Shown one piece after another: positions 17,162 to 26,604 of a stretch of 64,000 bases of DNA (within the stretch, counting starts at the first letter, position 1; the number at the start of each line of letters is the position of its first letter). Both the position numbers and the translations under genes were made by a program. Where the stretch lies: NCBI GenBank assembly GCA_002737345.1, contig NSIK01000016.1, forward strand, positions 70,158 through 134,157, in the 5' to 3' direction. This DNA is from Nitrospirota bacterium (GTDB lineage Bacteria > Nitrospirota > Nitrospiria > Nitrospirales > Nitrospiraceae). The notes beneath the pieces were generated by a model that worked only from the letters and a program-made list of their open reading frames with translations, did no database searches and was not told where the DNA came from.

Positions 17162-17476
17162 TTAAGCTGTTTCGATACCGGTGATGCGCAGTTTGGTGAA
17201 GCCCTGGCGATGGCCACGGGTCCGCCGATAGTTTTTGCGCCGTTGTTTCTTGAAGATGGTGATGGAGCGAGTCCGGTCCTGGTCGATAATCTCGGCCTTG
17301 ACGATAGCCCCTTTGACCAGCGGCTGCCCGACGACCACGCCTTTTTCGCCGTGCACCAGCCTGACTTCGCCGATTTCGATCGTCCCCCCGATTTCGCCGG
17401 GAAGAGACTCCACCTGGACCAAAGATCCAGTTTCCACCCGATACTGCTTGCCGCCTGTTTCAATGATTGCGTACAT
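17162..17476 (-). CDS. rplU: 50S ribosomal protein L21
   Basis: 104 residues, normal length: MYAIIETGGKQYRV at the start and KKQRRKNYRRTRGHRQ in the rRNA-binding C-terminal region. It is the first gene of the rplU-rpmA-obgE-proB-nadD-rsfS-lapAB run. A perfect TTGACA lies upstream on the minus strand (17530-17535). No good -10 is at the standard distance (TATGTT is 13 bases away, TTACAC 17), so the promoter is uncertain. Confidence 0.96.
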   Translation of the reverse strand: MYAIIETGGKQYRVETGSLVQVESLPGEIGGTIEIGEVRLVHGEKGVVVGQPLVKGAIVKAEIIDQDRTRSITIFKKQRRKNYRRTRGHRQGFTKLRITGIETA

Positions 17477-17752
17477 AGACCCCTGCCTCCGTTACAGAAG
17501 ATGATGGTGTAACATAGGGGCGTGAGGCCTGTCAAGGCAAAGGCTCGTCTCTCACGGGATATTTCCCTGCCAGATTGTTTCTTTTCTACCTGCTCCCCCT
17601 CCTTCGGGTCAACCTGTTCGTTGGCTATCTTGGGCTGATTTCTGGGCGCATGCTGTTGTTTCATTGAGCCAGCAGCTTCGTACCTCTCAGAGGCCTGCTT
17701 AGGCGTCTTTCCTTCGTTCGTCCTTGCCGGGGGTAGCGCCACGCTCGTTTGC

Positions 17753-17782
17753 TTGACGCTTCTTCCAGCCCGCTGCTATATT
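17753..17782 (+). promoter_or_regulatory. Sigma-70 promoter of ilvE
   Basis: TTGACG (17753-17758), an 18-base spacer and TATATT (17777-17782). Transcription would start near 17789. This rules out the in-frame upstream start at 17749 and supports ATG 17827. Confidence 0.65.
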
Positions 17783-17826
17783 CCGCTTTCAGCGCTCACA
17801 TCATTCACCGGTTCGTCTTCGTTGCT

Positions 17827-18741
17827 ATGGTTGACCCACAAGGAAAAATTTGGATGGACGGGGTGTTCGTCAATTGGGCGGACGCACAGGTCCATGTGAT
17901 GACCCATTCGCTCCATTATGGATTGGCGGCGTTCGAGGGGATTCGTTGCTACAAAGGGAAGTCCGGCTCGGGGATTTTCCGGCTGCAGGAACATGTCGAT
18001 CGGCTGTTTGACTCCTCCCATATCGGCATGATGCAGCTCCCTTTCGACAGGAAGCAGGTCGCCGAGGCCATCGTGGAAACCGTCAAGATCAATAAGCTGG
18101 AAGCCTGCTATATCCGTCCGCTTGTTTATATCGGGCATGGAGCGATGGGGGTCTATCCGGGGGACAATCCGATCAAGCTGGCCATTGCGGCCTGGACCTG
18201 GGGCTCCTACCTCGGGGACGACGCCTTGGCGAACGGAATGAGGGCCCGCGTGTCGTCCTTTACCCGTCATCACGTCAATGTGTCGATGACGAGGGGGAAG
18301 ATTTCCGGCTACTACGTGAATTCGATTCTTGCGAAGCGGGAAGCGAAAATCGACGGCTACGATGAAGCCATCCTGCTCGACACCGAGGGCTATGTGTCCG
18401 AAGGGACTGGGGAGAACATCTTCATCGTGCGGAAGGGGCGGATCAAGACCACGCCGCTCACTTCGATCCTCGATGGCATCACCAGAAGCTCCGTCATTGA
18501 CCTGGCGCGGGAGGAGGGGATTACCGTGGCCGAGGAGCGATTCACGCGCGATGACATGTATATTGCCGATGAAGTGTTCGTGACGGGGACGGCGGCCGAG
18601 CTCACTCCGGTGCGGGAGATTGACAATCGCCGCATTGGAACTGGAAAGCCCGGTCCCATCACTCAAGCTCTGCAAAAGAAGTTCTTTGCCATCGTGCGCG
18701 GGGAGGATCCTTCCCACGCAGCCTGGCTCACCCGCATTTAG
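17827..18741 (+). CDS. ilvE: Branched-chain amino acid aminotransferase
   Basis: 304 residues from ATG 17827, close to the 309 of E. coli IlvE. PLP fold type IV: HSLHYGLAAFEGIRCY near the N-terminus, the PLP lysine in RGKISGYYVNS, and the conserved GTGENIF and GTAAELTPV loops. It catalyses the last step in Leu, Ile and Val synthesis, or the first in their breakdown. It is a single gene with its own promoter and a strong hairpin downstream. D-amino-acid or aminodeoxychorismate-lyase relatives are less likely given the EGIRCY and TAAE motifs. Confidence 0.92.
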   Translation: MVDPQGKIWMDGVFVNWADAQVHVMTHSLHYGLAAFEGIRCYKGKSGSGIFRLQEHVDRLFDSSHIGMMQLPFDRKQVAEAIVETVKINKLEACYIRPLVYIGHGAMGVYPGDNPIKLAIAAWTWGSYLGDDALANGMRARVSSFTRHHVNVSMTRGKISGYYVNSILAKREAKIDGYDEAILLDTEGYVSEGTGENIFIVRKGRIKTTPLTSILDGITRSSVIDLAREEGITVAEERFTRDDMYIADEVFVTGTAAELTPVREIDNRRIGTGKPGPITQALQKKFFAIVRGEDPSHAAWLTRI

Positions 18742-18777
18742 CGTCTTACGATTTCAACGATCAGGTGTGATGGGTAG

Positions 18778-18807
18778 CGGGTGCAGGAGCGAAGGCTCCT
18801 GCACCCG
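18778..18807. terminator. Bidirectional terminator hairpin between ilvE and secG
   Basis: A perfect 13-base-pair GC-rich stem (18778-18790 with 18795-18807) has a GAAG tetraloop. It lies between the convergent ends of ilvE and secG and could terminate both. It has no long T-run. Confidence 0.7.
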
Positions 18808-18824
18808 TGCGACTGATTGTTCGG

Positions 18825-19175
18825 TCAATGTCCGCTAGCGGGAGCCGCGTCGGCAGCAGCAGGAGTAGCTGGAGCCGTGGCTGGGGTTGCTGGAACGGTC
18901 TGAGAGGTCTCTTTTTTCTTAAGATCGATGACCGTGGAGGCGAAGGTCCGCTCTTTGGCCATGATGGCGAGGCTGAAGGAGGTCAGCATGAAGATGGCAG
19001 CGACGGCGACCGTGAACTTGCTCAAGAAGTTGGCCGGGCCACGGCTTCCGAAGACGGTCTGGCTGGAGCCGCCGAACGAGGCGCCGATCTCGGCGCCCTT
19101 GCCGGACTGCAAGAGAATCGCGCCGATCATGAGAAAACAGATGAACACATGGATGACGATGAGCAACGTATACAT
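18825..19175 (-). CDS. secG: Protein-export membrane protein SecG
   Basis: 116 residues with two TM helices (1-22 and about 52-72) and the conserved segment LLQSGKGAEIGASFGG-SQTVFGSRG. SecG is an accessory subunit of the SecYEG translocon. The C-terminal 35 residues are an Ala/Pro/Thr-rich tail. It lies 14 bases after tpiA, the common bacterial arrangement. Confidence 0.94.
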   Translation of the reverse strand: MYTLLIVIHVFICFLMIGAILLQSGKGAEIGASFGGSSQTVFGSRGPANFLSKFTVAVAAIFMLTSFSLAIMAKERTFASTVIDLKKKETSQTVPATPATAPATPAAADAAPASGH

Positions 19176-19189
19176 GGCACTCCGATCAG

Positions 19190-19960
19190 TTAAGCACGTC
19201 GTGTCTGAGCAATGCGCACGATTCTAGCAAAGGAATCGGGATTGAGACAAGCCCCGCCCACTAATGCCCCATCGATCGCCTCCGAGGCGAGCAGCGATTC
19301 AGCGTTCTGAGGCGTGACGCTCCCTCCGTAGAGAATTCTCATGGCTGCGGCAGTTGTGCTGTTCCAGCCTGTTTCCATGAATGAGCGGATGGATCGATGG
19401 ACTGCCACGGCCTGCTCCGTGGTGGCGGCCCGTCCTGTGCCGATGGCCCAGACCGGCTCGTAGGCGATGGTGACGGTGACCAGGTCCTGTTGGGTCAGTC
19501 CTGCCAAACCGCCGTTTAACTGAGTTGTGACGGCCGATTTCGTTTTGTCCGCTTCCCGTTCAGCCAGGGATTCTCCCACGCAGATGATTGGAGCCAATCC
19601 CTGCGCCAGGGCCGCCCTGACTTTTTTCTGAATCGTCTCGTCCCGTTCGCCGAAGAGTAGGCGGCGCTCAGAATGGCCGACGATTACATAGCGGCAGCCC
19701 AGTTCGCGCAACATCGACGCAGACACTTCCCCGGTGAAGGAGCCCTGCGGATCCCAATGGAGGTTTTGGGCACCGAGGCTGATCCAGGAGGAGGGACCGA
19801 GGGCCTTACCGGCCGATTCGAGGGAGGTAAAGGGCGGCGCCAGGACGACATCGGCCTTGGGAGATGGGGTCAGCCGTTCCAGGAGGTCGCGAATGAAGGC
19901 TGCGGCCTCCGAGGCCGTCTTGTTCATCTTCCAGTTGCCGACGATGAGGGGTGTGCGCAC
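19190..19960 (-). CDS. tpiA: Triosephosphate isomerase
   Basis: 256 residues from a GTG start. Motifs: GNWKMNK (substrate Lys), GHSERR (electrophilic His), the catalytic-Glu loop YEPVWAIGTGRAAT and the phosphate-binding GGSVTPQNA. It interconverts DHAP and GAP. It is the third gene of gap-pgk-tpiA-secG. Confidence 0.95.
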   Translation of the reverse strand: MRTPLIVGNWKMNKTASEAAAFIRDLLERLTPSPKADVVLAPPFTSLESAGKALGPSSWISLGAQNLHWDPQGSFTGEVSASMLRELGCRYVIVGHSERRLLFGERDETIQKKVRAALAQGLAPIICVGESLAEREADKTKSAVTTQLNGGLAGLTQQDLVTVTIAYEPVWAIGTGRAATTEQAVAVHRSIRSFMETGWNSTTAAAMRILYGGSVTPQNAESLLASEAIDGALVGGACLNPDSFARIVRIAQTRRA

Positions 19961-20010
19961 AGATTTCTCGATATGGATGGTGTCGCGGGCGTGAACTGAC
20001 GACGAGGCGA

Positions 20011-21210
20011 TTACTCGACTCGATCCGGGAGGGCGGCCAAGCCCGGAAGTTGTTTGCCTTCGAGCAATTCCAACGCGGCGCCGCCGCCGGTCGAGATGAA
20101 CGACATATTTTCCGATTCACCGGCTCGATGGACGGCTAAGGCGGTTTCGCCTCCGCCGATGATCGTGAGGGCATAGGCATTGGCCACTGCGTGGGCCATG
20201 GCCAGGGTCCCTCTGGCATAGGCATCGATTTCAAAGACGCCCATCGGTCCGTTCCAGAGGATCGTCTTCGCGTTCTGGACCGCTTCATTGAACAGTTTGA
20301 CTGAAGCAGGGCCGATGTCGAGAGCATACCAGCCTTTGGGAATTTCCTGGACCGGGACGATCTTTGACTCCGCGCCAGGCTCGCGGCTGGCCGCGACGAC
20401 GCAATCGACCGGGAGATAGAATTTTACTCCGCGGGAGAGGGCATGCTCCTCGATGCCTTTGGCGAAGTCCAACATGTCGTTTTCGACCAGGGAGTTGCCG
20501 ATTTCTATGCCCTTCGCCTTGAGGAAAGTGAAGGCCATGCCGCCGCCGATAATGACTTTGTCGACGCGTTTGCCCAGATTTTCGATGACGCCGATCTTTC
20601 CTGATACCTTTGCTCCGCCGAGAATGGCGACAAAGGGCCGGACGGGGTTTTCGACAGCGCCTTCCAGATATTCGATTTCCTTTTTGAGGAGGAATCCGGC
20701 AGCTGAAACGGGAATGAACTTGGTGATGCCGACGGTGGAGGCATGGGCCCGGTGCGCGGCGCCGAAGGCATCGTTGATGTAGACGTCGCCGAGGGAGGCC
20801 AGCGCTTTGGAAAAGGCGTCGTCGTTCTTCTCTTCACCCTGATGGAACCGGAGATTCCCCAAGAGCATGACGTCGCCTGGTTTCATTTTGCTGACGAGCC
20901 CGTCCACCACTGGGCCGACGCAATCAGGCGCAAAGAGAATCTCTTTGCCTAGGAGCCGACCCAGGCGTTTGGCCACCGGGGCCAGGCTGTACTTGGGGTT
21001 GAACTTCCCGTTCGGGCGGCCCAGGTGCGAACAGAGGATCACCCTGGCTCCGTCGTCCACGGCGCGATTGATGGTCAGGAGGGTCGAGCGAATGCGGGTA
21101 TCGTCCGTGATTTGGAGGGAGTCATCCAAGGGGACGTTGAAGTCAGCCCGGATAATGACTCGTTTGCCCTTTAGCGAGATATCGTCGATCGTTTGTTTAC
21201 GTAGGTGCAT
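20011..21210 (-). CDS. pgk: Phosphoglycerate kinase
   Basis: 399 residues, full length. N-domain RADFNVPLD and HLGRPNG; hinge and C-domain with [12 protein letters not shown]; nucleotide-binding WNGPMGVFE and [14 protein letters not shown]. It works in glycolysis and gluconeogenesis. It lies 22 bases downstream of gap and 50 bases upstream of tpiA. Confidence 0.96.
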   Translation of the reverse strand: MHLRKQTIDDISLKGKRVIIRADFNVPLDDSLQITDDTRIRSTLLTINRAVDDGARVILCSHLGRPNGKFNPKYSLAPVAKRLGRLLGKEILFAPDCVGPVVDGLVSKMKPGDVMLLGNLRFHQGEEKNDDAFSKALASLGDVYINDAFGAAHRAHASTVGITKFIPVSAAGFLLKKEIEYLEGAVENPVRPFVAILGGAKVSGKIGVIENLGKRVDKVIIGGGMAFTFLKAKGIEIGNSLVENDMLDFAKGIEEHALSRGVKFYLPVDCVVAASREPGAESKIVPVQEIPKGWYALDIGPASVKLFNEAVQNAKTILWNGPMGVFEIDAYARGTLAMAHAVANAYALTIIGGGETALAVHRAGESENMSFISTGGGAALELLEGKQLPGLAALPDRVE

Positions 21211-21232
21211 CCGTTGATCTGTCCGCTAATGT

Positions 21233-22468
<1,236 letters not shown>

Positions 22469-22499
22469 TCAGTCCGAGACATTTTTTCATGAGGTATTA

Positions 22500-24911
22500 G
22501 TGAATCTGTTCGAGAAGACCACGCAGGTGTTGGAATGGCCAAGACTGTTGGAGGCCCTGGCCTGCCATGCTAGATCTATGATGGGAGGGGCGCTCTGTCG
22601 AGCTCTCGATTTAGCCACAAATCTGGCGGAGGCGCAACGGCGCCAACAGGAAACCACAGAGATGGGGCGGCTGCAGGACGCAGGCGAAGGTTTGCCGGCC
22701 TTGGCCTTCCCGGACATTCGGGATCCGCTTGCCCGGGCGAGCAAAGGGGCTTCCTTAGAGATATTGGAACTCCGCGATTGCGCGATCGTGCTGGAGCTGC
22801 TGGAGGAGAGTGGCCATTTTGTGGAGCGGCATCAGTTGGTCGCCCCCGCGCTGGCATCCGTTGCGAAGTCTTTACGATCGGTCGAGAAGTTACGTCCGGT
22901 GAAGGCCTCGCTGGATGAGGCGATTCACCAGGATGGTTCGATTAAGGAGTCGGCAACGCCTGAGTTACGGCGCTTGACCCATCAGGCCCATTCGCTCAAA
23001 CAGCAGATCCGGCATCAAGTCGATCAGATGCTCCACTCGCGCCGCTTCGAGGAGATTCTCCAAGAGCAGTATTTTGCCCAGCGGGAAGGCCGCTATGTCA
23101 TTCCGGTGAAAACCGACATGAGGGGCCGGGTGCCGGGGATCGTGCATGATGTTTCGGCCAGCGGGGCCACGGTGTTTATCGAGCCGCGCGAACTGGTCGA
23201 ACTGAACAATTCCATCAAGGTGGCAGATCTGGAGATCGAGCGGGAAGTGCGTCGCATCCTTCGGGAGCTGTCTTCAGTGGTCGCAGCACAGGCAGAGCTC
23301 ATGTTGGCAGGGCTTGATGCTCTGGCTGTGCTGGACGGGATTGCCGCGCGGGCTTCGTTCAGCCGCCAACTGAAGGCCCGTCCAGTCGGGCTCAACGATG
23401 CAGGGCGCGTGACATTGTTGCAGGCCAGACATCCTCTGCTCGTGCTGTCGAAAGGGCAGGTGGTGGCCAACGATATTCTCCTGGATGAATCGATCCAGGT
23501 GCTGGTCATCTCCGGTCCCAATACGGGCGGCAAGACCGTCACCCTCAAGATCGTCGGGCTCTTCGCCCTGATGGTCCGGGCGGGGCTGCACCTGCCCTGC
23601 GAGGCAGGATCGGAGATGGCGTTTTTCTCAGACGTCTATGCCGATATCGGCGATGCGCAGGATCTCGCCCGCGACCTCTCCAGCTTTTCGGCTCATATGA
23701 CCCAGATGATTCAGTTGCTCGATGAAACAGAGCAGCAGCGGAATGACGATGAAGACGCTGAGTCGCGACAATGGCTGGTCCTCCTCGATGAGCCAGTGAC
23801 CTCGACCGATCCGTCGGAGGGAGCGGCTCTGGCCGAAGCCTTGCTCTGTCGGCTGGCCACGCTGGAGATGAAAGTCGTCGCGACCACCCACTACGGATCA
23901 TTGAAGGCCTTGGCCCATACGATGTCCGGCTTTGCGAACGCCAGCGTCGAGTTCGACGTAGCAACCCTCTCGCCGACCTATCGGCTCTTCATGGGGGTGC
24001 CGGGCGGGTCATCTGCGTTGGAGATTGCAGGCCGGTTGGGGATGGACCGAGCCTTGCTGGATGAGGCGAGACGGAAGCTCCATAAAGACGAGCGGGCCAT
24101 GGAGACGGTGTTGCACGACTTGCAAGCGACGCAGCGGCAGTTGGCTGACGATTTGGCCCGAGCCGTTGAGGCAAGACGTGAAGCGGAGCAGGCGGAGCAG
24201 CGGGCGAAAGCTCAGCTGGCCCACCTGGAAGAGACAGAAAAGGAAGCGCAAAGGGGCCTGAAGCGAAAATTGAGTGAGCAGTTCAGTCGCGCGCGAGCCG
24301 AAGTGCAGGCCACGGTAGATACAGTCAAGGGCGAGCAGAAGTTGATCAAGGCCAAGGCAGCGAAACAGCGGTTGTTCGAACTGGAGGCGCAGACGAGAGC
24401 TGAAGTGGCACCAGTCGGCACACCGATTCCCCTTGAGCAGCTGGGGGCGGGGGATCAGGTAGAGATCGGTGGACTCGGCATGACCGGCACGCTTCTCGAA
24501 ACGCCGCAGGGGAAGAAGCGAGTGAGGTTGAAGGTGGGGGCGGGGGAACTACTGGCCACCGTGGCGAACCTCGTCGGCCTCGCAAGGGGACAGGCGGCGC
24601 AGTTGAAGCAGTCATCAGCTCCATCGACTCCCAGCCGGTTCCAGTCAGGCGGAGGGATGGGGCTTGATGAACAGACGGTCGTGGATGTGCGAGGGAGGGC
24701 GGCGGACGAGGCGCTGGATCAAGTGGTAGCGGCACTGGATCGCGCGACGATGACTGCCGTGCCGTTTCTCCGCGTCATTCATGGCCATGGTACGGGGAAG
24801 CTCCGATCCTCATTGCGGGACTATTTGAAAGATTCCCCCTATGTCGCAGGCTCTAGACCTGGTGATCGTGGGGAGGGCGGGGATGGGGTGACGATCGTAA
24901 CCTTGCGCTAG
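22500..24911 (+). CDS. mutS2: MutS2-family ATPase with Smr nuclease domain
   Basis: 803 residues from the GTG at 22500, which has GAGG five bases upstream. The N-terminal core/lever domain is followed by Walker A GPNTGGKTVT. Walker B reads LLDEPVTSTDPSEGAALAEAL, where most MutS2 proteins have DELGAGTDP; Asp-Glu and TDP are kept. A coiled-coil insert (about residues 490-620) and a C-terminal Smr domain with HGHGTGKLR follow. MutS2 restrains recombination and, in Bacillus, rescues collided ribosomes. The stop codon abuts a copy of the dispersed repeat. Confidence 0.93.
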   Translation: MNLFEKTTQVLEWPRLLEALACHARSMMGGALCRALDLATNLAEAQRRQQETTEMGRLQDAGEGLPALAFPDIRDPLARASKGASLEILELRDCAIVLELLEESGHFVERHQLVAPALASVAKSLRSVEKLRPVKASLDEAIHQDGSIKESATPELRRLTHQAHSLKQQIRHQVDQMLHSRRFEEILQEQYFAQREGRYVIPVKTDMRGRVPGIVHDVSASGATVFIEPRELVELNNSIKVADLEIEREVRRILRELSSVVAAQAELMLAGLDALAVLDGIAARASFSRQLKARPVGLNDAGRVTLLQARHPLLVLSKGQVVANDILLDESIQVLVISGPNTGGKTVTLKIVGLFALMVRAGLHLPCEAGSEMAFFSDVYADIGDAQDLARDLSSFSAHMTQMIQLLDETEQQRNDDEDAESRQWLVLLDEPVTSTDPSEGAALAEALLCRLATLEMKVVATTHYGSLKALAHTMSGFANASVEFDVATLSPTYRLFMGVPGGSSALEIAGRLGMDRALLDEARRKLHKDERAMETVLHDLQATQRQLADDLARAVEARREAEQAEQRAKAQLAHLEETEKEAQRGLKRKLSEQFSRARAEVQATVDTVKGEQKLIKAKAAKQRLFELEAQTRAEVAPVGTPIPLEQLGAGDQVEIGGLGMTGTLLETPQGKKRVRLKVGAGELLATVANLVGLARGQAAQLKQSSAPSTPSRFQSGGGMGLDEQTVVDVRGRAADEALDQVVAALDRATMTAVPFLRVIHGHGTGKLRSSLRDYLKDSPYVAGSRPGDRGEGGDGVTIVTLR

Positions 24912-24990
24912 TCAGGATGCTGAAAAAGACCGCCAGCTTCGTTCTCAGCTCATCGAAATCCTCAATGTACCCCTGGGGGTACGCCTGCAC
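24909..24990 (+). repeat. Dispersed stop-codon-associated repeat, copy A (truncated)
   Basis: It begins at the TAG of mutS2 and reads TAG-T-CAGGATGCTGAAAAAG, then CCGCCAGCTTCGTTCTC and a palindromic GTACCC-CTGG-GGGTAC core (24967-24982). It is cut off shortly after the core. The distal inverted repeat is missing; the sequence instead runs into an IS3-type transposase start read on the other strand. Confidence 0.75.
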
Positions 24991-25070
24991 TTTAAACTCT
25001 CGCGTAAACGTGCGTCGCGCCATGCCCCACCTCCGGTTTCATTCATACACCTAACTCGGTGTCTTTGAAA
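24985..25070 (-). mobile_element. Remnant of the 5' end of an IS3-family transposase gene
   Basis: Minus strand from ATG 25023: MARRTFTREFKVQ, the characteristic N-terminus of IS3-family OrfA proteins, with GGAGG six bases upstream. After about 13 codons the frame enters the dispersed repeat (copy A). A left-end-like sequence with CCGGTTTCAAAGACACC lies upstream (around 25055-25080). Everything else of the element is missing. Identification rests on this short motif. Confidence 0.5.
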
Positions 25071-25122
25071 CCGGCAGCAGGCCACTTGTCATTTTACTTC
25101 TCTTGAAGAGGAAATGGGATAG

Positions 25123-26151
25123 TTAGGAGAGCAGATTTCCTGTCTGTTTGGTGAGGTTCTCCCGTGCAATTGAGACGTTGCGGAGAAGACCGCTCCGCTT
25201 GGCTCGTTTGAGGGGGCTCTCTTTGAAGGTGGCAGCAAAACTTTCCTCGCTGATCTGAGCCAGAGTTTTGAGGCTGGGGGCGAGGGTCAAGAGGCTGGGG
25301 GCAAAGGCCGGTTCGCTCGTTGCGTCCGATCGAAGATTGAAGGGACAGACGTCCAGACAATCGTCGCAGCCGAAGATGCGATTGCCCATGTGAGCAGCGA
25401 GTTCGTCGGAAATAACCTCCCGGCCTCCGCGCAGTTCGATGGTCAGGTAAGAGATGCAGCGCCTGGCATCGACGACATAGGGCTCGACGATGGCGCCGGT
25501 TGGACAAGCCTGAATGCAGAGGGTGCAGCTTCCGCAGAGATCCGTGGCCGGTTCATCTGGTTCCAGATCCAGAGTCGTGAGAATTTCTCCAAGCAGTAGC
25601 CAGGAGCCGGATTCGGCCGAGACGAGGTTGGAATGTTTGCCGATCCAGCCGAGGCCTGCCTGCTGGGCCCAGGCCTTTTCCATGATCGGGCCTGTATCGA
25701 CGTACGTCCTTGTGCCCACGCCTGGGGCCAAGGCCGCGATCTTGGCTTCGAGTTGCGAGAGCCGCTGGCTCATGACCGTATGGTAATCCTTTCCCCAGGC
25801 ATAACGGGCAATGCGGCCCATGCCAGGCTGCTCGTTCGCGCGGTTGTCCGTGTAGTAGTTCATCCCGACCGAGATCATCGAGCGACAGCCTGACAACACC
25901 AGCTGCGGATCGCTTCGTCGTGAAGGATCGCGAGTCATCCAGGCCATCGTGCCGTAGTAGCCTAGGCTCAGCCATTCCGTGAGACGGCTGAAGAGAAGCC
26001 TGGGCAAGGGGGTAGCGGGGTAAGGGGGCAAAGAAGACTTAGGCTGAGGGCTGAGGGTTGAAGGCTGATTACTGCCAGCCACTCGACTGATACCGACTGC
26101 GTCGAAGCCCAGCGAGAGGGCTTCGCGTTTGATGGCGTTAGCCAAAGACAT
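25123..26151 (-). CDS. queG: Epoxyqueuosine reductase
   Basis: 342 residues from ATG 26151, two bases after the upstream stop. QueG performs the last step of queuosine synthesis in tRNA using cobalamin and two 4Fe-4S clusters. Visible: MTRDPSRRSDP near the N-terminus, the cluster motifs CGSCTLCIQACPTGAI and CDDCLDVCPFN. Two low-complexity stretches are odd: a Pro/Ser/Leu-rich insert near residues 27-52 (from tandem CCTCAGCC-type DNA) and a Leu/Ala/Ser stretch after the last cluster (APSLLTLAPSL). The HEAT-like C-terminal domain is shortened. Confidence 0.9.
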   Translation of the reverse strand: MSLANAIKREALSLGFDAVGISRVAGSNQPSTLSPQPKSSLPPYPATPLPRLLFSRLTEWLSLGYYGTMAWMTRDPSRRSDPQLVLSGCRSMISVGMNYYTDNRANEQPGMGRIARYAWGKDYHTVMSQRLSQLEAKIAALAPGVGTRTYVDTGPIMEKAWAQQAGLGWIGKHSNLVSAESGSWLLLGEILTTLDLEPDEPATDLCGSCTLCIQACPTGAIVEPYVVDARRCISYLTIELRGGREVISDELAAHMGNRIFGCDDCLDVCPFNLRSDATSEPAFAPSLLTLAPSLKTLAQISEESFAATFKESPLKRAKRSGLLRNVSIARENLTKQTGNLLS

Positions 26152-26153
26152 GG

Positions 26154-26519
26154 TTAGTGAGCTTGTTGGGAACAATCAAAACGGACAATAAACTGGACCG
26201 AGCAATGGTCGGATTTGCAGCGGCTGCAGGAGCCGGTGACTTTGGTTTTCCAGTCCGTGGCTCTGTCGTCGAATCGGCAGAAGGTTTTGCCGCCCTTGGA
26301 GATGGTTGTCCAGGGTTTGTCTGTGCCAGGGACATTGGCCACGAGGCAGCCACTGGGGAAGGGGACGTGACAGTTCTGCGAAGCCTCTCCCTTCGCCATC
26401 CCGAAACTGCAAGATTGCTCGGTGGTGGCGGTCGACTCGGAGAGGGATTGTGCCTGAGCCTCTGAGAACAAGCTCCAGAGGCTGATGAGCATGAACAATA
26501 TGAGGGGCCAGCGTTTCAT
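26154..26519 (-). CDS. Exported Cys-rich hypothetical protein
   Basis: 121 residues from ATG 26519; an in-frame ATG at 26528 is an alternative. It starts with a clear Sec signal peptide (MKRWPLILFMLISLWSLF, cleavage near AQA). The mature part has eight Cys, including CSRCKSDHC, suggesting disulfides or metal binding. I do not recognise a family. The stop is two bases before queG, so the genes are probably co-transcribed. Confidence 0.7.
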   Translation of the reverse strand: MKRWPLILFMLISLWSLFSEAQAQSLSESTATTEQSCSFGMAKGEASQNCHVPFPSGCLVANVPGTDKPWTTISKGGKTFCRFDDRATDWKTKVTGSCSRCKSDHCSVQFIVRFDCSQQAH

Positions 26520-26570
26520 CCTTGGCATCCTAGCACAGAGGGATTTAGATGCGTCAATCACGTTTCGGCC

Positions 26571-26604
26571 GTAGGAAGCTGACGGGCTTTTCAGCAGTCT
26601 GCTA
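26571..26604 (-). repeat. Dispersed stop-codon-associated repeat, copy G (truncated)
   Basis: On the minus strand, starting at the thiI stop codon: TAGCAGACTGCTGAAAAG, then CCCGTCAGCTTCC. This matches the first ~35 bases of the repeat family and then diverges. It lies in the sense direction of thiI. Confidence 0.6.

Noticed and set aside
17776-18717. 313-residue minus-strand open frame
   Set aside because: Antisense shadow of ilvE, with no recognisable motif.
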